A stretch of 64,000 nt of DNA, taken from Plicaturopsis crispa FD-325 SS-3. Lineage: Eukaryota > Basidiomycota > Agaricomycetes > Amylocorticiales > Amylocorticiaceae. Made by a program: the position numbers and the translations under genes. The stretch is taken from assembly GCA_000827205.1 (NCBI GenBank), contig KN832569.1, positions 136,647 through 200,646 on the forward strand. The letters are read 5' to 3'. Positions 10,430-21,283 of this stretch are shown here, piece by piece (within the stretch, counting starts at the first letter, position 1; each line of letters opens with the position of its first letter). The notes under the pieces are model-generated. The model worked only from the letters and a program-made list of their open reading frames with translations. It ran no database searches and was not told the origin of the DNA.

Positions 10430-12207
10430 ATGGCCACACACTCCCAGCCCATCGCCCTCCCCTCGAATAATTCTAGCGATGTCCACATGGCGGACCCCCC
10501 CGACGCTGGGCCCTCGTCGTATTCGGGCAACGGCCCCTTCAATCCCGCCTCGTATACCAGGCATTTCCTCGGTTCCCCCTTGTCGTGGCGCGGCGCTGCC
10601 AGCTTTGGAAGCAGGTTCTACCCTGGAGGCTCCCCCGGTCAGATGTTGGGTCCCTTAGAGTGAGTGCGCTCATATGTGTGCGAGATGCGACTGCTGACGC
10701 ATGAGCAGCCCCCACGATTTCAAGACCGGGAAGCTGTCGTCATCCGTCGAGAGCGACCGCGGCTCCATCCTCAATGCGATCAACGTGATCGAGCGCGAGG
10801 GCGAGATGGTCAGTCCCTCCCTCCTCCTACCCCCCTTACGCTCCGTTGCTAACCCTCACACAGTGCCGCAACTTTACATGCTGCGGCCTGCCCCTCCCGG
10901 ACCTGCACGCCCTGCTCGAGCACTTCGAAGACGTCCACGTCCTCGTGTACGACCCCGCAGCCGCCGCGCCGCCCTTCCCCGCGCCCCCGCCGTTCCCCTC
11001 TGCGTTCGACCCGGACGATATGGAGCTCGACACCGAGCCGCCCTCGCTCAGCTCCTCGCTCACCAACTCGCCCTCCCCGCCCGCCTCGCCGCACCATCCC
11101 AACGACAGCGTCCACCCCTCCATGCTCACCTCCGCCTCTCCCCGCCCGCCTCCCCCGTCTTCCCTAAACATAAATGGCAATCTAAACGGGAATGGTGGTG
11201 CGAATGGGAACATACAGACGCCGGCAACGAGCACGACTCTGGCCCGCCCCGCCTCGAGCCTGCTCCTCAGCAAGCCGTTCAGGTGCCCGAAACCGAACTG
11301 CAACAAGTCGTACAAGCAGGCGAACGGGCTGAAATACCACATGACGCACGGCTCGTGCAACTACGCGCCGCGCAAGGAGGTCGAGGCCGTAGAAGCCGTC
11401 CTCGCCGCGCGCCGCGCCGCACACGACTCCCATCCCCCCTCCCCCTCCTCTTCCCACCCCCATTCCTCCTCCGACCCCAACTCCTCCTCCCACAACTCGG
11501 GAGGGGTAGGGGCACACGACGAATACACACCCACCCCCACGGACCTCCTCTCCATCGAAGCCGAAGCCGCGCGGCGCCTGCGGCCCTTCGCATGCGGCGT
11601 CGGCGAGTGCTCGCGGCGGTACAAGAACATGAACGGCCTGCGGTACCACTACGCGCACTCGGGGGAGCACGGGGCGGTGGGCCTGGGGATGCTGGCGAGT
11701 GGGCGGCATGAGGTGTGTAGGGGCGTGCCGGGGGTGGGGCTTGTGGGCGGGGGGAGTGTAAGGCGCTCGCACTCACATAGCTCCCATTCGCATAGTGGCA
11801 GTAGGACGACGGGGAGTGCGACACCGGGACAAATGACGCCTGGACACAGTCAGGCGACGACGCCGGCGGCGAGTAGGGGCGGCACGCCCATGAGCGGGGC
11901 TTCTACCCCCATGAGCGCGGGAGGGGGTGGGGGGACGACGCCTGTGATGCAGAGTGCGGGGTTCCAGCAGCAGTTGGCCTACGCGCAACAGCAGCAGCAG
12001 CAGGGGCAGTATGTACAGCCGCAGGGGATGCAGGCGGCGGCGCAGCAGCATGGGATACAGGTCCAGGCTCAACAAATGTCTTCGCAGGGGATGCAGGGGC
12101 AGATGCAGGGGCAAGGGATGCAGGGGCAGGGACAGCAGGGGCAGATGCAGTACGCGATGCCGGGGCAGCAGTATTCGATGCCGGGGCAGCAGATGTATGG
12201 GGCGTAG
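10430..12207 (+). CDS. sfp1: Sfp1-like C2H2 zinc-finger transcription factor
   Basis: Three exons (10430-10659, 10709-10808, 10864-12207) give 557 aa. The order is a Ser/Pro-rich N-terminus, a conserved segment with INVIEREGEM, and a first zinc finger beginning CRNFTCCGLPLPDLHALLEHF and ending EDVH. A long Pro/Ser linker follows, then two split fingers: FRCPKPNCNKSYKQANGLKYH and FACGVGECSRRYKNMNGLRYH. The YK..NGLKYH signature is characteristic of yeast Sfp1, a TORC1-responsive activator of ribosomal-protein genes. The C-terminus is Gly/Thr-rich and then almost pure Gln/Gly/Met, like an activation domain. The start at 10430 is preferred over an in-frame ATG at 10340 because the intervening residues look like leader sequence. 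The assignment to the family is strong; conservation of the TOR role is inferred. Confidence 0.85.
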
Positions 12208-13300
12208 GCTCTCGTCGCTGCTCCTTACCGCCCTCTTCGTCGCCATCCCCTTCCCTCGACTCCTCCCACCCTCGCTGCCATTCTCCTCACCCACGCCACC
12301 CGACTTCCCTACATCCTTCGACTCGGTGTACACGTCACCTCGCCCGCGCACAAAAACAAATACACGCGCGCCTACCACGAAGGCGCCCAAAAGTACAAAG
12401 TATACATATTGCATTATCTATTCTCCCCTCTCCTATCTCTCCTCTCTCATTCTGTTTCTGTTTCTCCTTCTGTTTCTCCCTCGTTCTGTTTCTCCCTCGT
12501 TTCCTCGTTTTTTCTGTCTTCCGTTGCTGTCCCCCCTGTCCATCCATCCCTGTCCCCTGTCCCCGTCCACGTCCACACTAATCAACTGTCCCCACTAATT
12601 TTTCCGTCCCCTGTTCACCCGTTTCCATCCCCTGTCCCTTGTCTCCACCCCCTAATTCCAAGTGCAAAAGCCGGCCTGACCCGCTTATATGTGGTCGCTG
12701 GGTCGTGCCTTCCTTCTCCTGTTGTCTGCGCTGTGCAGGCGTCTCTCTGTCTGTGTGTCGTTGTCTCGCGCCCTTCTGCTATCCCTTCCCTTGCCTGCCT
12801 TGATTACATTACTGCACATATGTGCACCACTCCCACCCCCATACGTGCTCCTTATTGCACTTCCGCGTGTGCTCATACGTGTGTGTCTGTGCACTTTACT
12901 GTCCGCCCCACTCGCTCACCTACCTACCCTATGCTACCACTTACTTACAGCGCCGTGCGCGTTATCATAGATTTTCTATTAGATGGGATTGGGATGCGCT
13001 TTACTCGAGTGTTCGTTGTGTGCTCTGGTCGTGGGGGTGACATCGTGAGTTCAGTAGATGATCTGTAAGTACGTTCACTCGTGTCAAGCTAAATATTGGA
13101 CTTGGCGCGACCATATGCACGTAAGTAGACTGGATCTATGATCCATGTCCCCATACGCCTCTCCTTGCACACGCACACAATCAGCTGGCAGAAGTCCGAG
13201 GGCCTCCAAGGGCACGATGCCGATGTACATTGTTCCTCTGCACCACCTCTTCTTCAAGGTACTACACAAGCACTGTGCCGCCCGGATTATCTCCTCTCCT
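12208..13300. other. 3' region with a long polypyrimidine tract
   Basis: No gene is supported. From about 12418 to 12660 the plus strand is almost pure C and T, built from repeats of TGTTTCTCC and CCCTGTCC. The tract follows the Sfp1-like stop by about 210 bp and may lie in its 3' UTR. Confidence 0.45.
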
Positions 13301-13309
13301 CTCCGTCAC

Positions 13310-14480
13310 GGTACTCATGAAGGCTCGAGTTTTTTGTCGCACGACGCGCCGCTCACCTCGATGGACCCCGAACGCACGTTCACTTGGGCCTTGGCTCCGC
13401 GCATCGGGAGGACGCAAATACTTTCAATAAGTACTTGTGAATTTTTGGCTGTTTATGTGCGGGTCTGCATGTGCAACGTACGCTGGACTGGTACCACTGG
13501 CAGCACGAGGCTTAGAGTCTCCGGCATTCGTCCGACGGTCAGCACTGAGCGGACTCGGAGCCGCCAGTAGGTGGGGCCACAGCGCGGAGGTCGACATCTC
13601 CTCTCGTCTACTTCGAACTGGCAAGCCATTTTGGTTGATCCAAATTCCGCATACTGTATGTGAAGGATCAGGCTGTACATGTCAGTCACCCTCATCCTTC
13701 AGCCTCGCCGCCAGCGCCCTGTCCTGACCTTGATCTTGAAAGTCAACTGGCACTCTGTTGCTCTTCAAAACAAAGGTTGAGCAATATTAATCATCATCAA
13801 TCCCTTAGACTCTGAACATTCCGGTCCAGGTGCGTATCGATCTCCCCAACTCGATGGAAAAGAACCCATGTACTCGGCATGCCATACGATTCGCACGACG
13901 CACGCGCTCACCTCGATGGAGGCCGAATCGCGCTATGTATGTTGTGAATTTCTACCTGCTTATGTGTGGGTCTACATGTGCAATGTACGATGCCCTGGAC
14001 CGACACATTACCAGCACGAGGCTCAGAGTCTCCGGCATTCGTCCGACGGTCAGCAGAGCGCTAGCCAGTAGGTGGGGTGTTCAGCCAGTCCTGAGTGCGG
14101 AGGTCGACATCTCCGTTTTACAAGCTCAACGACTTCCAATTCGAACATATCGGAGGTTGAGCTGTTGTGGCTGTCAATGATCCTCGCCACAGAGGTCCTG
14201 TCGCCGTCCTGTCCTGAGCTTCAAGATGATCTTCAGGGAACTCTGTTGCTCCTCAAACTAAACGTTGAGCGTCGAGCAATCAATCCCTCTAGCGCTCATC
14301 GATGCCATCGAACCTCCGGTGAGCATCGATTTGCCAAATTCAACAAGAATTAACCCAAGTACTGGGCATGCCGTACCACTGACGATGTACAGTATCCATT
14401 TCACAGGCTGTCATATCCTCGAGGCGCACTCGAAATTGATTGAGGGCACCGCGAATTGATCGAGGCCTTGCAGGCGTATT
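13310..14480. repeat. Duplicated non-coding block in two to three copies
   Basis: Copy A at about 13328-13610 and copy B at about 13885-14115 share GCTCACCTCGATGGA, then a GTGAATTT...CTGTTTATGTG-like block, then TCTCCGGCATTCGTCCGACG and GGAGGTCGACATCTCC in the same order, with a spacing near 500 bp. A partial third copy at about 14270-14400 matches 13777-13890 (GTTGAGC...CATCGA, then GGCATGCC). Reading frames differ between copies, so this looks like a duplicated gene relic or non-coding unit. Confidence 0.55.
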
Positions 14481-15144
14481 CAAATTCCACAACTGTATGT
14501 AACATTTATTATTATGTTTTGCTTCCTTGTGCCTCGCCGAGGGCTTCTGATGATGCTCATTGTTGAGGTGCGTTCTTTTTTCCTCCGCTTTCTTTAATGA
14601 TCACCACCAACTCGAAAGTGTGAGTTGACTGTAGTCGCCGCCATGAGCGGGGGCCAGTCGATGGGTTGCTTTATTGTGTGGTCATTCCATGAACAGTCAT
14701 TGTCGATGCGCACTGTTGCTGATCATTTATTTAACCAGCAGGCACCTGTGTCTCGCGAGATCATGTTCAAGCTAGAACTTTAATCAAATCCTGCCCGAGC
14801 GCTCTTACCGCGCTCATCTCCGCTACGACACGGCGAGCTCTCAAAAAAACCACCGCATGCACGGTATGCACAACACCCCCTGCGAATAATTAGAGCTGCC
14901 TGACAGGGCGTTCCTGGTAAAACCTCGGGTCGAGGCCAAGACCCCAGCCCAGGGTCACGTCCACCGTGACGTCTCTCGCACATCCCCCTTCGTTCTGGCT
15001 GTCCCGCTCTTCCAGCGCGATGCTTCCCGCATCCGACATCGTATTTCTGGGCGAGGGTATAAAGACGGCGTTTTGTTTTTTTTGGGCAGGAGTAACTGAC
15101 CGCCGTACAGCTGCAGTTGCCCCCTTTCCCCTCGTTCATTCAGT
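14481..15144. other. Upstream region of the first PriA-like gene
   Basis: No gene is supported. The stretch contains the TATA box listed separately; otherwise I see no repeat or motif. Confidence 0.4.
15058..15064 (+). promoter_or_regulatory. TATA box of the PriA-like gene at 15145
   Basis: TATAAAG lies 87 bp upstream of the ATG in a GC-rich context (GAGGGTATAAAGACGG). The inverted paralogue has a TATA-like site at a similar distance. Confidence 0.6.
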
Positions 15145-16160
15145 ATGCGTGGATTCACCAGCTTTGTGCTCGCCGCGCTCTCCGTGCTCTCTGCAACTGG
15201 TGCCTATGCCCAAGGCCACCTCGGACGGCGCGCGCTGCTCGATGTCTGTGCTAATGTAGACGTGGACCTGAACGTCCTAGGGATCGTCTTCGGCAAAATC
15301 GGTGAGCCCGTTGAGCAGAATAGCCGTCTCGTATATCGCTTGCTAAAGTTTCAATGAAGATGTATGCCTGTGTCTCTCCGCCATCCCTACATTTCTAGAG
15401 ACGAACGTCGTGGCCATCGCCGCCGTCGACCTGCTCGGCATCGCAGACGTCACCGCCGCCCTCACAGCCCTGGTGAGCCAGCATCACGATTCTACTACTC
15501 CGTCGCACCATCACTGACGCACGTCGCACAGATCAACGCCGCCCCCGACCACAAGACCTGCCACTACCCCGACCACGCCCTGCCACAGTGCATCCCCGGC
15601 TCCCCCTGCGGCTTCAGCTGCAGCGACGGCTTCGTGCCCTCGCTCCCGCAGGACCCCACGCAGTGCGTCTGCCCCGCGGGGAAGAAGGTGTGCAACGGCG
15701 TGTGCACGAGCGCGCCGTGCCCGAGCGGCCTCAGCAGCAGGAAGCGCGATGTGCAGCAGATGCAGTATTGGGCGCAGTGCCCGCGCGAGCTGAGGGCGTG
15801 CGGGGTGTATGGCGGGGCGGCGCGCGCGTGGGAGTGCGTGGATACGGAGAGCGATTTGGAGAGCTGTGAGTGACGTCGGGGTGGGCATGCGTATGCCTGT
15901 GTTAATGTTTTTTTTCCTTCATAGGTGGCGGTTGTGCGATCCCGCTCTTCGACAAGGCGCCGAGCGGCGTGGACTGCACGGCCCTGCACGGCGTCTCGGA
16001 CGTCGCGTGCATGTCGGGGCACTGCGTCGTGAAGCGCTGCATGCCCGGGTTCGAGCCGTCCGTGGACGGGTCCGTGTGTCTCAGCGAATCTTCGCAGGGG
16101 CACGGCATTGCTGAGGCGGTCGAGTACGCAGTCGAGCACCTGCCATTCTGGAAACATTAG
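15145..16160 (+). CDS. PriA/CPL1-like secreted cysteine-rich protein (copy 1)
   Basis: Four exons (15145-15301, 15360-15472, 15532-15865, 15925-16160) encode 279 aa. A signal peptide, MRGFTSFVLAALSVLSATGA, is followed by a segment with DVCLCLSAIPTFLE. The C-terminal CPL1-like domain is rich in paired cysteines: TQCVCPAGKKVCNGVC, then CPRELRACGVYGGAARAWEC, then ESCGGC and a last Cys module with DVACMSGHCVVKRCMPGF. The family includes Lentinula PriA and Cryptococcus Cpl1, which are secreted or cell-surface proteins; the biochemical role is not known. A KKR-type basic site (SSRKRDV) lies mid-protein and could be cleaved by Kex2. The C-terminus is about 20 residues longer than in the paralogue at 19175. 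High expression would fit the TATA box. Confidence 0.85.
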
Positions 16161-16773
16161 ACGCGCTTTTCTTGCTTTTTCTTTTGAAGGACATTCATTC
16201 ACTTACTCGCTCTGGGGCTCTAGGTTACATACAGTCGCTACTTGCTACTTGGTGATTCGCTTTTCGAAACGCGTGTTTATCGTTTGTTCTCCTGTTCACA
16301 CTTCCGTGGTCACCAATATAAATGAGGTATGTATCATAGCAGCGTGCCTGTCAATGGGACAGGCGTGTTTCTTCAACGTGCGCGATATTCAGGCGTGCCC
16401 TTCACTGCAGTCTGAGCCGCGCGTGGTCGCGACCATGTTGCCCGAAACCCGGTGATTATTTGGGCTTCTTGATTTTCCTGCACTGCGACACGTCTCTGCC
16501 AGGTTATCCACTGCTCGTTCCATCCTCTTACCGTCGCCATATTCCTCGCCCAACGATGGCCCATAATATTAAAAGCTGCACTTGCCATCCACGCCAACAT
16601 CCGTCAACTGCTTAAGTTTATTGCCTCCGAGATCCGCGAAATTGCCTCATTTATGTGCTCGTTATTTTCTGCAAATCCAATGTTTTCGCGTTCCTGAAGC
16701 CGTTCTATACCCTCTCACTGTACGATAAGCAGGCGCTCTCGCTGAACACGACCACGACAACGACCACGACAGG
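16161..16773. other. Intergenic region
   Basis: About 610 bp holding the 3' end of the PriA-like gene and the promoter of the EamA transporter. No further gene or repeat is visible. Confidence 0.4.
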
Positions 16774-18762
16774 ATGGCGACGACAAGGACAACATACGTC
16801 GCACAACATACCCCGACGACATCCACGTCCTCCTTCACCGGGCTTGCCCCCGACTCCCCAGCTTCCCCACACTTTCCCCCGACTCCGATAGCGCCATCGA
16901 CGGCCAAAGGCGAATGGACACAGGTGCCCCGCACTGGAGTACAGAAGCTCAAAGATCGCGCGTCTGCCCTGATAGCACGCAACACTGGATTGCTGCTCGT
17001 CACGGCGTCGCAGGCGCTGTTCTCCGCGACGAACGTCGCGGTGAAGAAATTAAATGACATTGACCCGCCCGTGCCTACGCTCGAGGTACGTGCCTATACC
17101 GTGCCTTCCTTCGGATTGCTCTTGCTCACCCCTCATGATAGCTGGTACTGGTCAGGATGGTACGCCGTCTCTCTATCGGCTTTAAACTTTTCCCTAAATA
17201 TATTTACAGGGCATAACGTGGATCTTCTGCGTCTCATACATGTGCGTCGTATGCGGTCGCGTCCCCCGTGTAGTGAATTTATCTCATCATGGGTCATGTA
17301 GGATGTACGCAAAAGTTCCCCACCCGTTCACTGGACCGCCAGGTGTGCGGCTCCTCCTGGTCCTGCGAGGATTCTCCGGGTGCGTTCCTCTATGCATGCT
17401 CGCATCGCCCCACTCATCCTTTATCTACCCATCTAGCTTCTTCGGCCTGTTCGGAATGTACTATTCTCTCTCGGCGCTTTCCCTCTCGGACGCGACTGTC
17501 ATCACGTTCATCGCGCCTGTCCTTACCGGCCTCGTAGGCGCCGCCCTGCTGGGGGAGACGTGGGGGATATCCGAGGCCGCAGCCGGTGGTAGGGCCTCTT
17601 CAGCAATCTCGAGTCATCTCAGCGGCCCTGACCTTCTATCCCCCAGGCTGCTCCCTCCTGGGCGTCGTCCTCATCGCCCGCCCGCCCTTCCTCTTCGGCG
17701 CCCAGCCACCGTCCATCTCTGACGTGCCCTCGACCGAATTTCCTTCCGACATAGACGGCCCCGCGGGCGTCACGCCCGCAGAACGCATGGCTGCCGTTGG
17801 GTGCGTCGTCTCCATCTCCAGCTTACTCACCTTCTGACGTGAAATGCAGTGTCGCCATGATAGGCGTCCTTGGTGCCACCGGCGCCTGTGCGTACCCACT
17901 CCCTCTCCCCTCACCTCTTGGTGCATACTGACCACTCTGACAGACACGACCCTGCGCGCCGTCGGGAGCCGCGCGCACCCCTTGCACAGTCTGACGAGCT
18001 TCTCGCTGCAGTGCGTCGTCGCCGCGACCGGCTTGTGAGTGTCCCCATCCCCACGCCTCCGCCTGTGCTGCCGATCGATTAACTAACCAACTCGCGTTCT
18101 CAGCATCATCGCGCTCAAGGTCCCGCTCGTCCTCCCGACGCGCCCGGATTGGATCCTGCTCCTCGGCACGATCGGCGTCACCGGGTTCTTCGCGCAGGCG
18201 CGTCCTCTCCCTTCCCACCTTTGTATGATGTGCTAACGACATGTATAATGCTTTGCAGGTGCTGTTGACGATGGGGCTGCAGCGCGAGACCGCAGGCCGT
18301 GGTACGCTGGGCGTCTACATGCAGGTCCGTCCGTCCGTTTCCCTCTCCCCTCCCCTCCCCGTGGTCCGAGTGCTAACATAAGGGATTGCCCACTAGATCG
18401 TGTTCGCGACGATACTAGAGCGCATATTCTTCCACCCTGCGCACTCGTGGCTCAGCGTCATCGGGACGCTCATCATCGTCGCCAGCGCGGTGTACGTCGC
18501 CGTGCGTATCCTTCCCTCCCCGCTTCCGCTTCCGTTCCCTCGCTCATTGCAACTGCAAACCCAGGTGAGCAAAAAAGCCGTAGAGAAATCGAAGCCGGGC
18601 GTAAGCGGAGACGCGGCGCTCGAGGAGGGCGAGGGCCTGCTGAGCTCGGCCTCGGACACGACGCTCGACGGCGACGACGAGGCGATCTTGCTCAAAGAGC
18701 GGGGCGGGGATTTGGCGATGACGAATATAACGATTTCGGACGACGGCGACTTAAGGAAGTAG
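16774..18762 (+). CDS. EamA/DMT-family membrane transporter
   Basis: Twelve exons (16774-17085, 17142-17159, 17210-17241, 17302-17379, 17437-17588, 17647-17800, 17850-17887, 17944-18034, 18104-18197, 18259-18324, 18397-18501, 18565-18762) give 445 aa in phase. The N-tail is Ser/Thr/Pro-rich and the body has the two EamA repeats: NTGLLLVTASQALFSATNV, GFFGLFGMYYSLSALSLSDA, FIAPVLTGLVGAALLGETW, then YTTLRAVGSRAHPLHSLTSF, VLLTMGLQRETAGRGTLGVY and LSVIGTLIIVASAVYVA. This resembles fungal SLC35G-like drug/metabolite transporters with about ten helices; the substrate is unknown. Exon 2 is an 18-nt micro-exon (LVLVRM). The intron after exon 9 starts with GC (GCGCGT) rather than GT, as required by frame and family alignment. 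The acidic C-tail is probably cytosolic. Confidence 0.85.
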
Positions 18763-19174
18763 CCAGGAAAAGGAACACTGATCTGCTGCTGAATTTATTG
18801 GGCACATTTTATTGGATGTATACATACTCACCTAGAAACTTGGAGGTTTGCTTGGGATTCTTGCTGGTTAATGTGTCGGATTTTGCCAGTTGCAGGGAAG
18901 TCAGAGAGCACTCTTCATGTCGGTATCGCATTCTTCGAAGAGATAGGATGCAATGGTAGGCACTGATTGCCATGGATTTGCAAGAACACGCCGAAAGTAA
19001 ACATGAATTTCTTGAAGCAAATGATAAAGTAACGACCGTAGGAAAAGCGCTGTAAAGACTGTAAGCTAGTGACCTAGCATGAGTAAAGGAAAGGTTTTGG
19101 GAGATGCGCAGGGAAATGGACGTCTAAATTCTACCAGAACTGTATGTGTCCGACGTACGCGACTCGGGTCCACT
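18763..19174. other. Intergenic region between convergent genes
   Basis: About 410 bp, AT-richer than the flanking genes, presumably the two 3' UTRs. Nothing else is visible. Confidence 0.4.
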
Positions 19175-20149
19175 CTACTGGGTATATTGGCTGAGACAGA
19201 GATCTCCGTCCACAGACGGCTCGAAGCCGGGCATGCAACGGTTGACGACACAGCGACCGGCCTTGCAGGCCACATCGAACACGCCGTGGATCGCCGTGCA
19301 GTCAACGCCGCTCGGCTCCCTGCCAGAGAGGGGGTTCAGCTCAATCACGCAGCCGCCGCCTGTAAAGTGTCAAGCATCAGCACACGCCCACACACACACC
19401 ACAGCGCATTACTCACAGCTCTCGAGGTCGTTCGCCGTGTCAATGCACTCCCAGGCGCGGGACGAGCCGCCATACACGCCGCACACGCTCTGGCCGCGCG
19501 GGCACTCCGCGGTGCGCGCCCAGTAGTTCGCGTCGCGCTTCTTGCCGCTGATCAGCCCGCTCGGGCACGCGTCCGCGGTGCAAACGCCGTTGCACACGTT
19601 CATGCCATCGGGGCACACGCACTGGGTGGGGTTCGCAGGGGGAATCGCAGGGGCGGGCACGTAGCCGTCGCTGCAGGTGAACGCGCAGAGGTTGTCGGTT
19701 GTGCATTGCGGCACGGCATGGTCGGGGTAGGCGCAGTCCTGTCGGTCAGGCGAGCGGTTGATCTGTGCCGGGAGGAGGGGGCGTCAGAGCGGTATGGCAA
19801 TAATGTGCGTTGTCGTCGTACCAGAGCTTCCAGGGCACCGACGACCCGAGTTGGGCCAAAGACGTTGACGGCTGAGCTGGCCACAGCGTCTGTGCGCTCG
19901 AATGCTCGGAGGCCAGAGAAACAGAGACACGAATCTGTTTAATATTTGGTTAGCCTGATATACGCGGAATTTTTGCCGCTGCACAGGCTTACCGATTCTG
20001 CCGAAGTTGACACCGTTCACGACCAGGTTTGCGTTGACATTGCCGCAAATGTCTTCGAGCGCCCGCAATCCGAGGTGACCCTGGGCATAAGCCCCAGTCG
20101 CAGAGAGAACGGAAAGCGTAGCGAGCACAACGTTTGCAAATCCACGCAT
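19175..20149 (-). CDS. PriA/CPL1-like secreted cysteine-rich protein (copy 2)
   Basis: Four exons on the minus strand (20149-19993, 19934-19822, 19762-19417, 19359-19175) encode 266 aa. Exon 1 is 157 nt, exactly as in the paralogue at 15145, and the signal peptide is nearly the same (MRGFANVVLATLSVLSATGA). Exon 2 gives DSCLCFSGLRAFERTDAV. Exon 3 carries the CPL1-like cysteine pattern TQCVCPDGMNVCNGVC and CPRGQSVCGVYGGSSRAWEC, and exon 4 has CGGC and DVACKAGRCVVNRCMPGF. It ends CLSQYTQ without the longer tail of copy 1. Conserved exon borders show the two genes arose by duplication. A basic GKKRDA site could be a Kex2 site. Confidence 0.85.
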
Positions 20150-20213
20150 TTTAGGGCAAGCGAATGTGGGGGTGCAGGTCGGACAACGGGGATTCCACGA
20201 CTGGGCGGGCCAT

Positions 20214-20223
20214 GCTTATATGC
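20214..20223 (-). promoter_or_regulatory. TATA-like box of the PriA-like gene at 20149
   Basis: On the minus strand GCATATAAGC lies about 65-75 bp upstream of the ATG, comparable to the TATAAAG of the paralogue. Confidence 0.5.
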
Positions 20224-21283
20224 TCGGGGAAAGGGTTTCGATATTGCGGTGTTTGCACTTGTATGAATGAGGCATCGCGCTGGAAAAGTGGAAGCGCTAG
20301 AACGAAGGTGACAAGCGCGGGGAGGTGAGATTGTATGATCCTAGCCTAAGTTCTAGCTTGGGCCGAGGATTTGCTGGGAACCAGCTGGCCCTGGGATCCG
20401 TCTCTAGTTATTCGCTTACCGCATTTCTACCGTGTGGTAGTCTTCGACGTCTTCGTCTTGCGAAGATAAGCACGGTAAGACCGCTCGACGAGCTTAGTGT
20501 CAAAACCTTGAACATCTTGCACAGAGCCACCATCATGTTTACTGTTGAACAGGCAAACAGCAAAAAAAGTGAGCATCATTATTAGGTATATAGCACAAGG
20601 AAAAGCACACCACTGGCGAGCCTTGGAGGAGTCCAAGCTCATGGCAACGATTATAGTTAGCTCATGCTCAAGAGTTGCTTAAGAAAGCACTTTGAAGTCG
20701 ATTGCTATCGATATTCGGTTCCCCCGAGGGCACCGAGCGGGATTCATCTTCTCAGCCGACGCCAAAGCCGAACTGTATCTCCTCTGGAGGACGATGGCCC
20801 TCGAGCTCATGTACCTCGCATGATGCTGACGACAACGGCCACGGCCATCGTCGATGCTCTAGTTCCAGTATTAAGTTCAGCCTGAGAACAGGGCCCAGGT
20901 GAGGAGGCAAACGGACATACCTGTGAAATGCGCGCACACAAAGATTTCCGATTCCACGACTTTTCAGTTTAAACTTCAAAGACCAATCAGACACTGATAG
21001 AAGTAAGTACTCACTGCGGGATACAGCAGGTTGCCGACGTGTGGCGCGGTGCCTTTACCGTGATGAGCAGTGCTGCGCGGAACGGAATGAGAATTGGGTA
21101 CGAGGATTGTAGACTGCTCGAAGCGTTCCGCCTGCCAACACGTACTAGGAACCGCGCAGCTGGAAAATGATGGCAAGTGGAAGGAAAAGATCTGACGACG
21201 TAGGCTTCCAGGGATATAATGCATAAGTACAACGCGACGAGCAAGTCAAATACAACATGAGTGATAAAGCAACAGCAGTGAAA
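20224..21283. other. Intergenic region
   Basis: About 1.06 kb between the PriA-like gene and the 3' end of the F-box gene. Small frames lack domain features. No repeat or RNA gene seen. Confidence 0.4.

Noticed and set aside
10701-11772. Long overlapping frames on both strands across the zinc-finger gene
   Set aside because: They are out-of-frame shadows of a GC-rich coding exon; only one frame carries the C2H2 motifs and matches the splice phases.
13145-13570. 141-aa open frame
   Set aside because: The same block is repeated at 13.9-14.1 kb with the frame broken, and no domain is visible.
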